Shown here: positions 26,241 to 36,562 of the stretch, piece after piece
How the letters are laid out: each line of letters begins with the position of its first letter
How positions within the stretch are numbered: the stretch's first letter is position 1
DNA from: Cokeromyces recurvatus
Lineage: Eukaryota > Mucoromycota > Mucoromycetes > Mucorales > Mucoraceae
Length of the DNA: 64,000 nt
NCBI RefSeq assembly: GCF_025118155.1
Contig: NW_026251391.1
Location: 251,501 to 315,500 of the forward strand
Direction: 5' to 3'
The notes under the pieces: generated by a model
What the model saw: only the letters and a program-made list of their open reading frames with translations
Told to the model about the DNA's origin: nothing
Databases searched by the model: none
Position numbers and translations under genes: made by a program

Positions 26241-27499
26241 GGAAAAGGATCGAGTTATAAAAGAAACTGTTAGCAAGAGGATTTGGGTAACTAGTCTACT
26301 ATCAGGAGTGAGCTAAACAATCCATCTCAGATAGTATAGAATAGAACATTTGGAGGGTCATGGAGAAGTTGTTTTATGGTAAATAGTTTTTTTTTATGGA
26401 AACTGATTGAAAAGAATTGTCGATTGTTCGTGACATCTGGAAACTACGATGTATATAGATAATATACTGATTCATTTCTACTAAACAGTTGTTTAGAGTA
26501 TTGCTGTATTTAGCTTTGTTTCTGCATTATATCGAATTATTGCATAAATATTATATATTAATAGTAGTAAAAATTGACTTTATATACTGTATAACAAATA
26601 TTTACTTGGATTGCTTTACCTTACCTTAATGTCGTGAATTGTAATAGTAATTGAAAAACGCATAACATAGTTTAATGACTGTAAACTATATATATATACC
26701 CTTGCTTTCTTTAAGTTTTAAACAGGATCGATTGTTTTCGTCTTCCTTTATATATCATGTATTCACTCCCTTATTGTTACTATATACGATACTCTATGGC
26801 ATTTATACTTCAGGTCCTTGCCTACGATACTTGATGCTTTTTTAGCTATTAGTCATAATACATAATTCTGGTATCTTGTATTATTAGACTAAATTTGATT
26901 GCATTGCTACAATAATAAAATGCGTCACGAGCATGCAAACATGATACTCAGTAATAATAGGTAACAAAAAATATGAAAATGAAATAAAATACATGATTTG
27001 ATATCTTTGAAGATGCAATTAACCACTATCAATACTTGTAGATATATCTTAATAATGTTTATGTGCTAGTGAAGATATAAACTTATAAAAAAACTTTAAC
27101 TGAAGCCCAATCTTATTAATCAAAGATTTTTCTCTTCTGTTTATTTAATGTAAATTGAGATCTCTGAGTCCATAAAATAAAGGTTGTCTCTAGTACTGAA
27201 CTACTAGATAGTTAATACCAAATGATTAGTCAACGTAAATCTATTGTATCAACTCTCAGTAAATACATTTAAGTAGTAGTGTTTAAATAATGAATTTATA
27301 CAGTAAACTTATGTGCTACTCAGATTAAATAAAACAAATTTTGGCAATAACATTAATGAATCTACTTCTTTAGAAAAAATATAAACTACGCATTGAAAAG
27401 TCTTTTTTTGCCTCATGTTTTTTTTTAAAAAAAACTATCTGTTGGCGTTGAGTCCACAGTGCTATACTTTATATAAAAGAGTTGTTTTACCTTTGTATT

Positions 27500-28440
27500 T
27501 TGTTTTTTTCAATAACACAAATTTTTGATAAAAATAGATTATATTAACTACATGCTTCAAAAAGAGATTGGTCTTTTGGAGACTTTGAAAGTTAATTAAA
27601 TCGGACTGAATTGCAGCGAAATACAAAAACTTATCGACATTGAGCCAGATTGTGAGGAAGCATTTGCCAAAAACAATGAAAAAAAAAAAAGAAAAAAAAA
27701 ACGGAAGAGATATCAATAAAGATGGATGTGATATGCGTTGCTAGTAAATGAAAAAAAAAAGAATAACAACAAGGAGTATGACCTTGAGCAAATTAGGCAC
27801 TTTAGTCATTAAGTTTAAGAGAAAAGTACAGCCGCGCTTAAAGCTATGGAAATGCAATACGGTATTCCTCACAGCTTTATTAATATACTCTTAAATGAGT
27901 TTAATTCTGGTAATGGCTCCTCTTCCGTTTTTCTCGGTCAAGTAAAGAAGAAAATAAATAAAGTATTTCCTAACTTACAGTAAAAAAAAATATTAGCATA
28001 CTCAGTGTATCATTAAGCTTCTCAAAGAAAATCCGTCGATTGCTCTTGAACATGATTTGATAAAGAATTTTGGTCTTGAAATGATTATATTTAGTTTATA
28101 TGTGCATGTACCTAAAAAAAAAAAGAAGTTGCTTAAGTTTAAAGCATGCGAGCAAAATCCGCAATGAAAAGGGATTAGTTTAGAAGCTTTTGACTTTCGC
28201 TTTAATGTCTCTAGCTACTGGAGGCTAATAGATGCTACCTTTCAGAAGATGTGTACATTTATTGATAAGGTCAGATTTTACTTACCGCTGATGGAGCCCC
28301 ACTACTTGTTCAAGAATCGGGCACACTTGCAAATATATGAACTCAAACCCAAAAATCTATGTAAAACATTAGTCTCGTAGGCTGAATAGTCTGTAGAAGA
28401 GTGACTAATTCCTTCGAAATTAAACTTCTTAAAACGATAG
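27500..28440 (+). pseudogene. Decayed coding-like DNA of unknown family
   Basis: The plus strand gives protein-like segments in shifting frames: LQKEIGLLETLKVN, then SEIQKLIDIEPDCEEAFAKN (27618-27678), then KAMEMQYGIPHSFINILLNE (27840-27899), and GISLEAFDFRFNVSSYWRLI continuing to about 28360 with FQKMCTFIDKVRFYLPLMEP. Stops and A-runs interrupt them. The segment with IDIEPDC faintly resembles protein prenyltransferase alpha repeats, but that is not enough to name it. Codon-like texture and lowered AT content relative to the flanks suggest a dead gene or mobile element. Confidence 0.3.
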
Positions 28441-28533
28441 TGCTGATAAGGTTGGAAGGGAGAACTTATATCAAATTATTGAATTTGTAGAACTAGTTAT
28501 GAATATAACTTTGACGAAAATAAAACGTAAATT

Positions 28534-28536
<3 letters not shown>

Positions 28537-28577
<41 letters not shown>
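28537..28577 (+). repeat. T41 homopolymer
   Basis: Uninterrupted run of 41 T directly after the decayed coding-like stretch. Confidence 0.9.
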
Positions 28578-28583
<6 letters not shown>

Positions 28584-28975
28584 TAATAGACAGTTACTAA
28601 ATTTGCCACCCTTAACATATACTTGCTACTATTAACAAACATGAATACAAACTCCTATTCATGTCACCTTACTATTTATTTATTAGCTTTATGGAACAAT
28701 GCTGAGAAGGGCAAACGTAAAAAGCATCATCTGCCATAACTCACTCAAGAAAGATGACAAATTAAGACCATCCCGTACAGATAAAGCATATACAACAGTT
28801 GCCCAAAAAGATTGTTTGAGTTGGGTAAAGTATATACAAATATATAAATATATTTATATACATAGTAAAAAATTAATATAAAATAATATCACTTTACTAT
28901 TTTGCCCATAATTGTCTAACAACACGCTTATCTAAAATAAAAAAGTATATTCGTCTAAACTCAGATTCTGATTTG

Positions 28976-28977
<2 letters not shown>

Positions 28978-29019
<42 letters not shown>

Positions 29020-29022
29020 AAA
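28978..29022 (+). repeat. T35-A10 palindromic homopolymer junction
   Basis: Run of 35 T directly followed by 10 A, immediately upstream of the short repeat-element reading frame. The T/A junction is self-complementary over 10 bp. Confidence 0.85.
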
Positions 29023-29026
29023 GAAA

Positions 29027-29332
29027 TTGTCTAGTAAAGTTGTTCATCGGAAAATATATTTACATCTTCAACAGGTCTCTGCATGGTTTCACCGCTTGCC
29101 TACAACAATGTACACCAACCTCCAAGAAATAGACTATTTAGTGCATGAAAAGTCTCCTCCTCCTCCTCCCCCCTCTCATTTCATAAGCCAGAACAATGGT
29201 TATTTGATTGGATATAGACTCAATATTCTGTTAGTATAAATTTGACTTTCTTCTCCCTTACATGTAATTTTCAATTTCATGAACTGACCAGGGCAACTCA
29301 ATGTAGTAGAAGACATTATGTGCTCGCAGCGG

Positions 29333-29334
<2 letters not shown>
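29027..29334 (+). repeat. Dispersed short-ORF plus hairpin element, copy 1
   Basis: A 70-codon frame (29027-29239) and a 3' hairpin (29286-29334) resemble the arrangement at 55004-55325. The two frames share the order W-x2-R-x-P, then EIDYLVH (copy 2 EIDYLAH), then a proline-rich run and HF. The DNA block GAAATAGACTATTTAGTGCA here aligns with GAGATAGACTATCTAGCTCA there. The hairpin has an outer stem GACC/GGTC, a middle stem GGGCA/TGCTC and an inner stem AATGT/ACATT; the inner stem sequence differs between copies but stays paired. A T36 tract follows at once. The nature of the element is unknown: a mobile element or SINE-like repeat is likely. Confidence 0.6.

Positions 29335-29370
<36 letters not shown>
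29335..29370 (+). repeat. T36 homopolymer after hairpin copy 1
   Basis: Begins one base after the hairpin GGTC. A long T run could act as a Pol III terminator if the element is transcribed, or be the reverse of a poly(A) tail if it was inserted in the other direction. Confidence 0.9.
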
Positions 29371-29374
<4 letters not shown>

Positions 29375-29485
29375 ATATTATTATATATGATAGCTGCTAT
29401 TGTAATTGGTATTTATTTACAGAAGGAGTGACGAGTAAACAGATAATGATAGCATTATAATTACCTTCTCTCCCTTCCTCCCTCT

Positions 29486-29488
<3 letters not shown>

Positions 29489-29531
<43 letters not shown>

Positions 29532-29534
29532 AAA
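29489..29534 (+). repeat. T36-A10 palindromic homopolymer junction
   Basis: Run of 36 T directly followed by 10 A in the intergenic DNA between repeat copy 1 and the 3' end of the SFP1-like gene. Confidence 0.85.
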
Positions 29535-29954
29535 CACTGGTACCTTTTCCTATTATAAAATAAAATTAAAATTATCATTATAATACACGGTTCCTTTTTA
29601 TATAAAATACTATTTTTATCCCCACAAGACAGTTAGTTACACAACCGGGGGAAACAATTATTATAAATGGAAAATTATACTACTTGAGTGCTTTGTAATA
29701 AATAAATTCATTTATTTAAAAAATGTATATAAACAATATAAAAAAAAACCGAAACAATAAGTTATAGTCATGATATTGAACATGTAAATATTAATACAAA
29801 AAGCGAAAATGCGACATATCTATATATGAATATATGTATGTATATATGTATGTAGGAGGGAAAGAGAGAGAGAGTATATGTGTGAGGAAAAGGGACGTAA
29901 AATGTGTATACAAAGGAATAAAAAAAAATACATATATGAGGGGAGTGTTTTTTC

Positions 29955-31064
29955 TTAGAAAGAATTCGAGGTAGATGATGACTGTGAGGAAGATAGAGAT
30001 GATTCATCATTAGCCGTAAGTGATGAAAAGAAAGAAGATAAGGTATGATTTAAAACTGCCATATGAGAATGTTCAATATGATATTTTAACCCATTCAAGT
30101 TCTTATATCTTTTACCACAACCACCAATTGTGCATTGATAGGGTTTAGACAGGATCTCACTTTCATCAGCTGTCATATTACAATGACCATGTTGATTATG
30201 ATATTTTAACCCATTAGGGTTTTTATAAGCTTTGTCACACCCACGAACTGGACATTTGTAGGGTTTATCAGAATTCAAATTTACATTGGCGGAAGCTAAC
30301 AGGGCTCCAGCTTGTGCTAAAAATTCTTCATCTGTTAATAAGGGTGTAGGTATATCACCACCCGAAGCAAGAGCAATCTTTTTCACTGCAGTTTGAGTTA
30401 ATATATCAAGTGCATTAGGAGGTGAACTTAATTGATTATAAGATCTCTTCTTTCCTGAAGATTTTTTAGCCGATGGTGTCGTAGTTGATTTAGTTGTTAA
30501 TGTTTCTGTTACAGCAACTTCTTCTTGTTCATCGGTTAAGTCTTCTTCAGAAACAGGGGAAGTTGAATTATATAAATCAGAAAGATAAGCAGCTGCCTTT
30601 TTTTTCAAATTAATAATTTGATCATTCTCTTCGTCCAACATAATAGGACTACTTGGTACAGATGAAGAAGCAATAGAAGACCAACTTGTAGTTTCACTAT
30701 CGTCAAAAAAACTACTCTCATCGTCTTCAAGTCTAACATGACATTCTTCATAATGTTGTAATAAATTATGAAGGTCTTCAAGAACCAAACCACAGCAAGC
30801 AAAGTCACGACAAAAAGATGCTTCAAGTTCGCGTGACTCTAACGCCCCTTTAATATCAGTTTGTGGTTGACAGAGTTGAAAATCATAAGCGCTAATATAA
30901 AAAGAGTTTTTAATGTTTTAGTTCAAAAAGAAAAAAAAAAGGTTTCACTTCTTTTTCGTGTATATAAAATATTAATTAAAAACTCACTCAAAATTAATAT
31001 CTTGTTTGGGTACAGTGATTGTGCTCATACGGCGAATAGAATTGAATTCAATAGGAATAGGCAT
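29955..31064 (-). CDS. SFP1: C2H2 zinc-finger transcription factor, Sfp1-like
   Basis: Two exons, 30988-31064 and 29955-30891, give 337 aa. Near the N-terminus (about residues 50-78), SFCRDFACCGLVLEDLHNLL and QHYEECH form the divergent first finger found in Sfp1-type factors. Two close C2H2 fingers lie at about residues 239-263 (CPVRGCDKAYKNPNGLKYH) and 279-301 (CTIGGCGKRYKNLNGLKYH). The middle is Ser/Thr-rich and acidic with a basic KKSSGKKRSYNQ patch that could be a nuclear signal, and the tail is Ser-rich. Sfp1 controls ribosomal protein and ribosome-biogenesis genes in yeast in response to nutrients and TOR; the same role here is inferred from the family. The shared N-terminal finger makes this more specific than a generic C2H2 call. 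Confidence 0.8.
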
Positions 31065-32816
31065 TTTAATATTTATATTATAAAAAGAAATATAGGGAAG
31101 AGAAGAGAAGGAAGAGTATGTGATAATAATAATAAAAAGAAATATAGAAGAGGGTATTTTATAGAACAATACTTGAAAAAAGAAAAAAAAAAAAAATATC
31201 TAACTTTGATTTGTAATTTATAAAAAAAAAGAAGCCCAAAAATATTACACAATTCGGCCGGGTTTTTAAACAAAGAAGGTCTCCGAACCAAGAAGAAAGC
31301 TGAATGTTTATTCCAGACGTTTCACTTAAAATTATATATATATATATTTTTTAAGATTGTCATGGTACAAAATATATAAATGTATAAATTATGTATTATC
31401 ATTATTTGCATTAAAAATATTAGGCAGTTACTAGTACGACGTTTCAATTTTAAATAAAGAAATAGGATATATTTCCAATACTCTTGATGAGTTTATTATT
31501 CTCTTTACTATAGATACAATGGAACTAAAATTTCTAACTCAGTACAATTGCTTTAACTTCCGGTCTGACTGAAGCTAAATTATGGGTTAGTCGAATGTGT
31601 AATAAAATAATACACAGATAAGCCTACTATTTCTTACTTAATTCAAGTAGATCAAGTTCCTCTTCTAATTTACTTTATGAACTCTTAATTGAATAAATTA
31701 ATTATTTATCTCTAGACGCATCTTTATATTTAGTATTTATTCAATAATACACTTGTTTGATTTATTTTACTATAAAATGAATTTGATTTTAAAACTCCGG
31801 AAGTTTTTTCTGTCTTTTGTTTATTGGAACCATTTTTTTACTTCATTTACATAATTTATCCAATCAAATGGCAACTTTTTTTTTTTTTTTTTAATTTTGT
31901 TATTAGACTTGCATAGTAAATTTTAATAATACTAAAATTCTTTATCTGTTTAATAGTAAATATATCAAGTTTAATGATGAAGTTTCCACTTACGACATTT
32001 TTTTCCCTTTTACATATATGATAAATATAAGCTTTTTTTTTTGATATACGTGTATCTTGTAAAACTTGAAAATAAGAAAATACTTCCTTTTCCGTCATTT
32101 TCCTTTAAAATACAAAAATAATAAGAACGCCATTCATAGTCATATTTGATAAGGAAAAAAAAAGAAAAAGGGATCTTTTTATTTTGTAATGAAGTCATTA
32201 AATGCTATTACAAGTTAAGAATATCATTTAAATCCCTTTTAGTTCCATTTTTTTTTTATAAATGATAGAACAAATAATACAGGACAATTCTTTACATGCA
32301 AGAAGTTACAATGTGATGTTAACTATAGTTGACTAAATTCGTAATATATCCGAGTATATTCACAAGAGATTGTCTCTTCATAAAATAAATAAAATTAAAC
32401 CAAGAAGAGGAGAAGTCTAAAAGGTTTAACACAAGTCTAGACACAATCATTGTGTCAGGTACAGGAACGTGTTGGACGCTGGTATAAGTGCAAATGTAAA
32501 AGAGGCCTTTCCATAAATATTACTTTTTAAGAGACAAAAGTAAAGTAAAATAAAATAAAAGATACATTAAGAATTTAAGCTATTATTCAAATAAATGAAA
32601 TAAAGACTGGGTGAATATAACTGAAGCTGACTTGAAGTAATACTATTTGATATCACTAAAAAGAGAGTAGTTGGCCTTATTGATTCTTGATAGTAACTTA
32701 CTACACAAAATGGGCTATTCAATGACTTCATTATTCATTTCTTTTTGAATAAATAATAATAATAAAAAAAGACAATTGATACTAGCAAATTCTATATTTT
32801 ATTATTATTTACAGTT
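31065..32816. other. Intergenic region, SFP1-like promoter side
   Basis: 1.75 kb between two minus-strand genes; it holds the promoter of the SFP1-like gene (right after 31064) and the MAK21 3' region (before 32816). A TATATATATATA stretch lies near 31335-31348. Frames at 31856-32198 are low complexity. I see no RNA gene or transposon. Confidence 0.5.
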
Positions 32817-35800
32817 TTATTCTTCATCACTCAAGTCTTGTTCAATAAGCTTGGCATAATCTTCATAAGAAGCAAAAGTAGGAAGACTTTCTCTCTTTTG
32901 TTTTTTCTTTTGACGTTGACTTGTGTTATTTTCCGAATCTGCAGGACGTTTATTACTATTTTCAACTTCTTCTTCATCCATGCTTGATGCATTCAATAAT
33001 TCAATATCATCTTCATCTTCCATTGTTTCATTATTATCGTCATCAGATCCAAATTCAACCATTTCTCCTTCTCCTTCAAAATTATCCTCATCGTCCATTA
33101 ATAAAGCTCTCATGGCTTCATCATCTTCATCATCTTCATCATCTTCGAGCCCTTCATCATCCTCATCTTCATTTTCTAATCCACCGGGTATAGATGACAT
33201 CATGGCACGCCATACTTCGTCTTCTTCATCATCCTCATCTAGATTCTTTTCTTTCTTTGGTTTTTTAGGTGCAATTGCTGCCTTCTGATTGAAATATTTA
33301 TGGAAAAAGACCTATATATATAAACCCAAGATGAGTGACATTCCTTGTTATTTTATACTTTATTATTATACTTACTTCATCAGCATTGACATCTTCTTCC
33401 TTCAAATTCAAAAACTTTTCAGAATTGACTGCAACACTAGCATCTTTGATACCACTGCCTTTAGTAAATACAATACCACCATCACGCCTGCTACCACTAA
33501 GAGGCTGCATAATAGATTGACCTTTAGTTGTTACTGTTTTCTTTGCATTACGATAAACAAATTTATCCAAGAAATGCATTAAAGTGAAATCATGTAAATC
33601 AGGTTGATTTTTAATAGGCTCGCCTGCAAATAATTGTTCAGTATATTTAGCAACAGAAGGATGATAATGATTTTTGAATGGAATCTATATTTTAAAAGTA
33701 AGTAAAGCTAACTTTAGCTAATTTCTATGCACTCTTTTCTATTTACCAATTCCCATAAACAACTCTTTTCAGCGTTACTGAATCTAGGATCACGCTTTCT
33801 ACCATCATATTGAGCTTTAGTATTAACCCTCTTTTCTTTCTCTTCTTTAATCTTCTTCTTCTTTTCTTCATCATCATCTTCTTCAGGTGCATCAACAAAA
33901 TATTCTTCCTCTTCATCGTCTTCAGCAGTAATTAGCATAGCTCTTAAACCGGGTTGAGCCTCCATTAACTATAAAAGGATTGGATTCAAATAACACGTTA
34001 GTAAGCTTGTATATAGTAGATATAGTTATAGTTATATATTACCTGACTTAAAAGGAAAAAGATACCAGTTATAAAAGTAGGTTGATTTCGTGCAGCAATT
34101 TGTACTATTCTTTTTACAAAAGCTTTTACACGACGAGTATCTGTATCAGCACGAATGGCTTTAAACAATAAATTAAGATACATGGCTTGTTTTGAAGAAT
34201 GACTAATTCTAGGATCCAATAATGATTCATATAATGTACGATAGAAGCGATCAGATACATTTGTCTTTGAAAGAGAAATGGTGAAAATTAGCGAGAGAGC
34301 TTGAATGGCAGCATTAAATGTACTTGAATGAGTTATCTTAAACAAAACTTCTAAATGCTTTTCAACCCTATAATATAAAATCATCATATTGTAAATAATA
34401 ATTTAATTGTTTGTACCGTTTTTTTTTTTTCATTCTTACATTTCATCAGAAATATTAGCAAAATGAAATGCACGATTAACACCAGTTAAAATAGCAGCAA
34501 TCATTTTCGCTTGATGATCCTCTAATTCCATTTCTTTTTTCTTTTGAAGCTTTTCTTTGGCTTTCTTCTTTTCACTCTTTTTCTCTGGTTCCTCTTCAGA
34601 TTGTGCCTTCTTCTTTTTCTTTAATTCTTCCTTTTCTTCTTCTTCAACAATCTTTAGAATCTTACGGAAGAAAATAAAGTAAAGTTCAATTAATTTATTC
34701 GCTACTACTGTATCCTTTGAAGTTAAAATGGTTTGATTCAAAGTAATGATTGCATAGTATTGAGCCTTTTCGCTAGTACTGGGATGGAATAAGAATTGCT
34801 CTATTTCACGAATGACAAATAACTTCATGCCAGGATGCTTTACCAGTAATTCAATCAATAACTGTGATGATTTGGCTGCAACTTTATTATCTGAATCACC
34901 CAACTTGTTGACAAGCAATTTTAATAAATTCTGCTCTTGTTCTGGCTTATTAACTAAAAGATCAAACATACAAACAACCATATTATTACGAACATACATC
35001 AAAGTATCACGTGCAAGTTCCTAACGTTGAACAAAATTAAGTAAATTATAAAAGTTATATATGTATTATATGCATATATACCTCAACCATTTTAAGGAAT
35101 TCAAGATATGTTTTTTTAAGGTGATCCTCAAATGCCCATAAAAGCAAATGAACATCTTGCACATCTTTAGATGCAAGAGGTCTATCAGCAAAATAGATCA
35201 ATTTACGATCAGGTAAGACAGAACCCATAAACAAATCCTTTAAACTAGTCATTGCCATTACAGCTTCATTACGGCCTTTCTTTCTGCCCATTGCCATTAA
35301 AGTATCTAATGTCTTTATAGCATGAAGAGGAGATTCACGAATCATTAATGTTAAAGCAGAAACCTTATCGTTTAAAGTACCAGATGTAATAATATTGGAC
35401 ATAAAGTTACGATTAGATGAAGTAAGAAGTGGATGCTTTTCTGCTTTCGTATTTTCTTCATTCAAGAGTTGTTTAGCATAAGTGTATTTTTCAGATGTTT
35501 CAGCTGCATTTAGTCTTGATACATTTTCAACAGATACATTAGGAAGAGAAACATTGTACCAGTATGGTGTAGGTTCAATTAACTATCAAATAATGGATTT
35601 AATGCATTATTACTTTAATATTCTTTTTTTTTTTCGATAATATACATACCACAGATGATGATTTAGGTTTATGAATCTTTAAGGTCTCTTCTTCTGCATC
35701 ATTTTCATCATTTTCCTCTTCCTCTTCCTCTTCCTCCTCTTCCTCCTCTTCCTCCTCTTCCTCTTCCTCTTCTTCATTCTCCTCTTCTTCTAATTCATTA

Positions 35801-36190
35801 TCTGTTTCAACTTCCTTTTCATATTTGTCAGATGTTAAACCAATATTTGCCATGAAACTTTTCAATTCTTTTTGGAGAGAAGCCTTTGAATTAGAAAACA
35901 CTTTGTTAAATAATTATCATTACTAAAACTAATACAATTGTTTAATATACCTCTTCTTTATTGTTAGCATCGGTCTCTAACTTGTCATCATCTTCGAGAT
36001 CGATATTTTCTAAAAACTTCAGATCGTTCTTAGTTCCGCCCAAAGATAAAATGGCATCACGAAGTTTATCGTCAATGGCATCGTTTTTATTGTTTGTTTG
36101 CTTGTTAACGGCTTTGTCGGTTTTATTAGTTGTCTTTTTTTCAACAGCTTTGGACTGTCCCTTTTTATTCTTTTTGTCGGCTTTTGACAT
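32817..36190 (-). CDS. MAK21: Ribosome biogenesis protein Mak21/Noc1 (CBF/Mak21 family)
   Basis: Nucleolar HEAT-like protein needed for 60S subunit assembly and pre-60S export, partner of Noc2. Eight exons: 35951-36190, 35650-35883, 35082-35582, 34440-35020, 34043-34367, 33747-33968, 33376-33684, 32817-33311, giving 968 aa (yeast about 1025). The N-terminus is Lys-rich, followed by an acidic stretch with about two dozen consecutive Glu (exon 2). EPTPYWYNVSLPNVS opens the helical core. The conserved CBF block includes DPRISHSSKQAMYLNLLFKA and RNAEKSCLWELIPFKNHYHP-like residues split across exons 6 and 7 (FSNAEKSCLWEL, then IPFKNHYHPSVAKYTEQL). The C-terminus is strongly acidic with a basic patch RQKKKQKRE. 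All splice joints keep the frame. A target of Sfp1-type control in yeast, and its neighbour here is SFP1-like, though adjacency alone proves nothing. Confidence 0.93.
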
Positions 36191-36562
36191 GTGTTCCTTG
36201 TGCGGCGTTTATTTTAGTAAAGCAACAGTTATATGTGTATATGAAAAAAAAAGCTTTTTATTTTATTTTATTTTCTTAAAAAAAAAAAAATAGAGAAAAA
36301 GAAGGGATATGTGACGTGACCGCTTTTATGCACACAAGCCACATTAAACAATCAGCTCTATTTCAAAATTATGTTAAAAAGTGCCTGAAAAAAAAAAAAA
36401 AAAAAGAAAAGTCTATTTATTTAGACTTTAATAATAATTTAAAGGTCTTTCTATCACAAAGACAAGAAATAAATTTATATAAAAAAAAACAGTGTGTTTC
36501 CTCTTCTTTTTTTTTTTCTACTGAGTTTCTTCTTTTAACATGTCTAATAGAAATTAAAAATA
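36191..36562. other. MAK21 promoter / CCH1 3' region
   Basis: A 372-bp interval between the MAK21 start and the CCH1 stop, both on the minus strand. It contains several A runs and the sequence GTGACGTGAC at 36311-36320, which includes a CRE-like TGACGT core about 120 bp upstream of the MAK21 start; its use is unproven. No gene is visible. Confidence 0.4.

Noticed and set aside
29242..29460. 72-codon frame over hairpin copy 1
   Set aside because: It runs through the T36 tract as poly-Phe and crosses the hairpin; not protein-like.
32921..33288. Open plus-strand frames of 90-121 codons (Ser-rich and His/Leu-rich)
   Set aside because: They are the antisense of the acidic, repetitive last exon of MAK21; GAT/GAA repeats read in reverse give poly-Ser and His/Leu.
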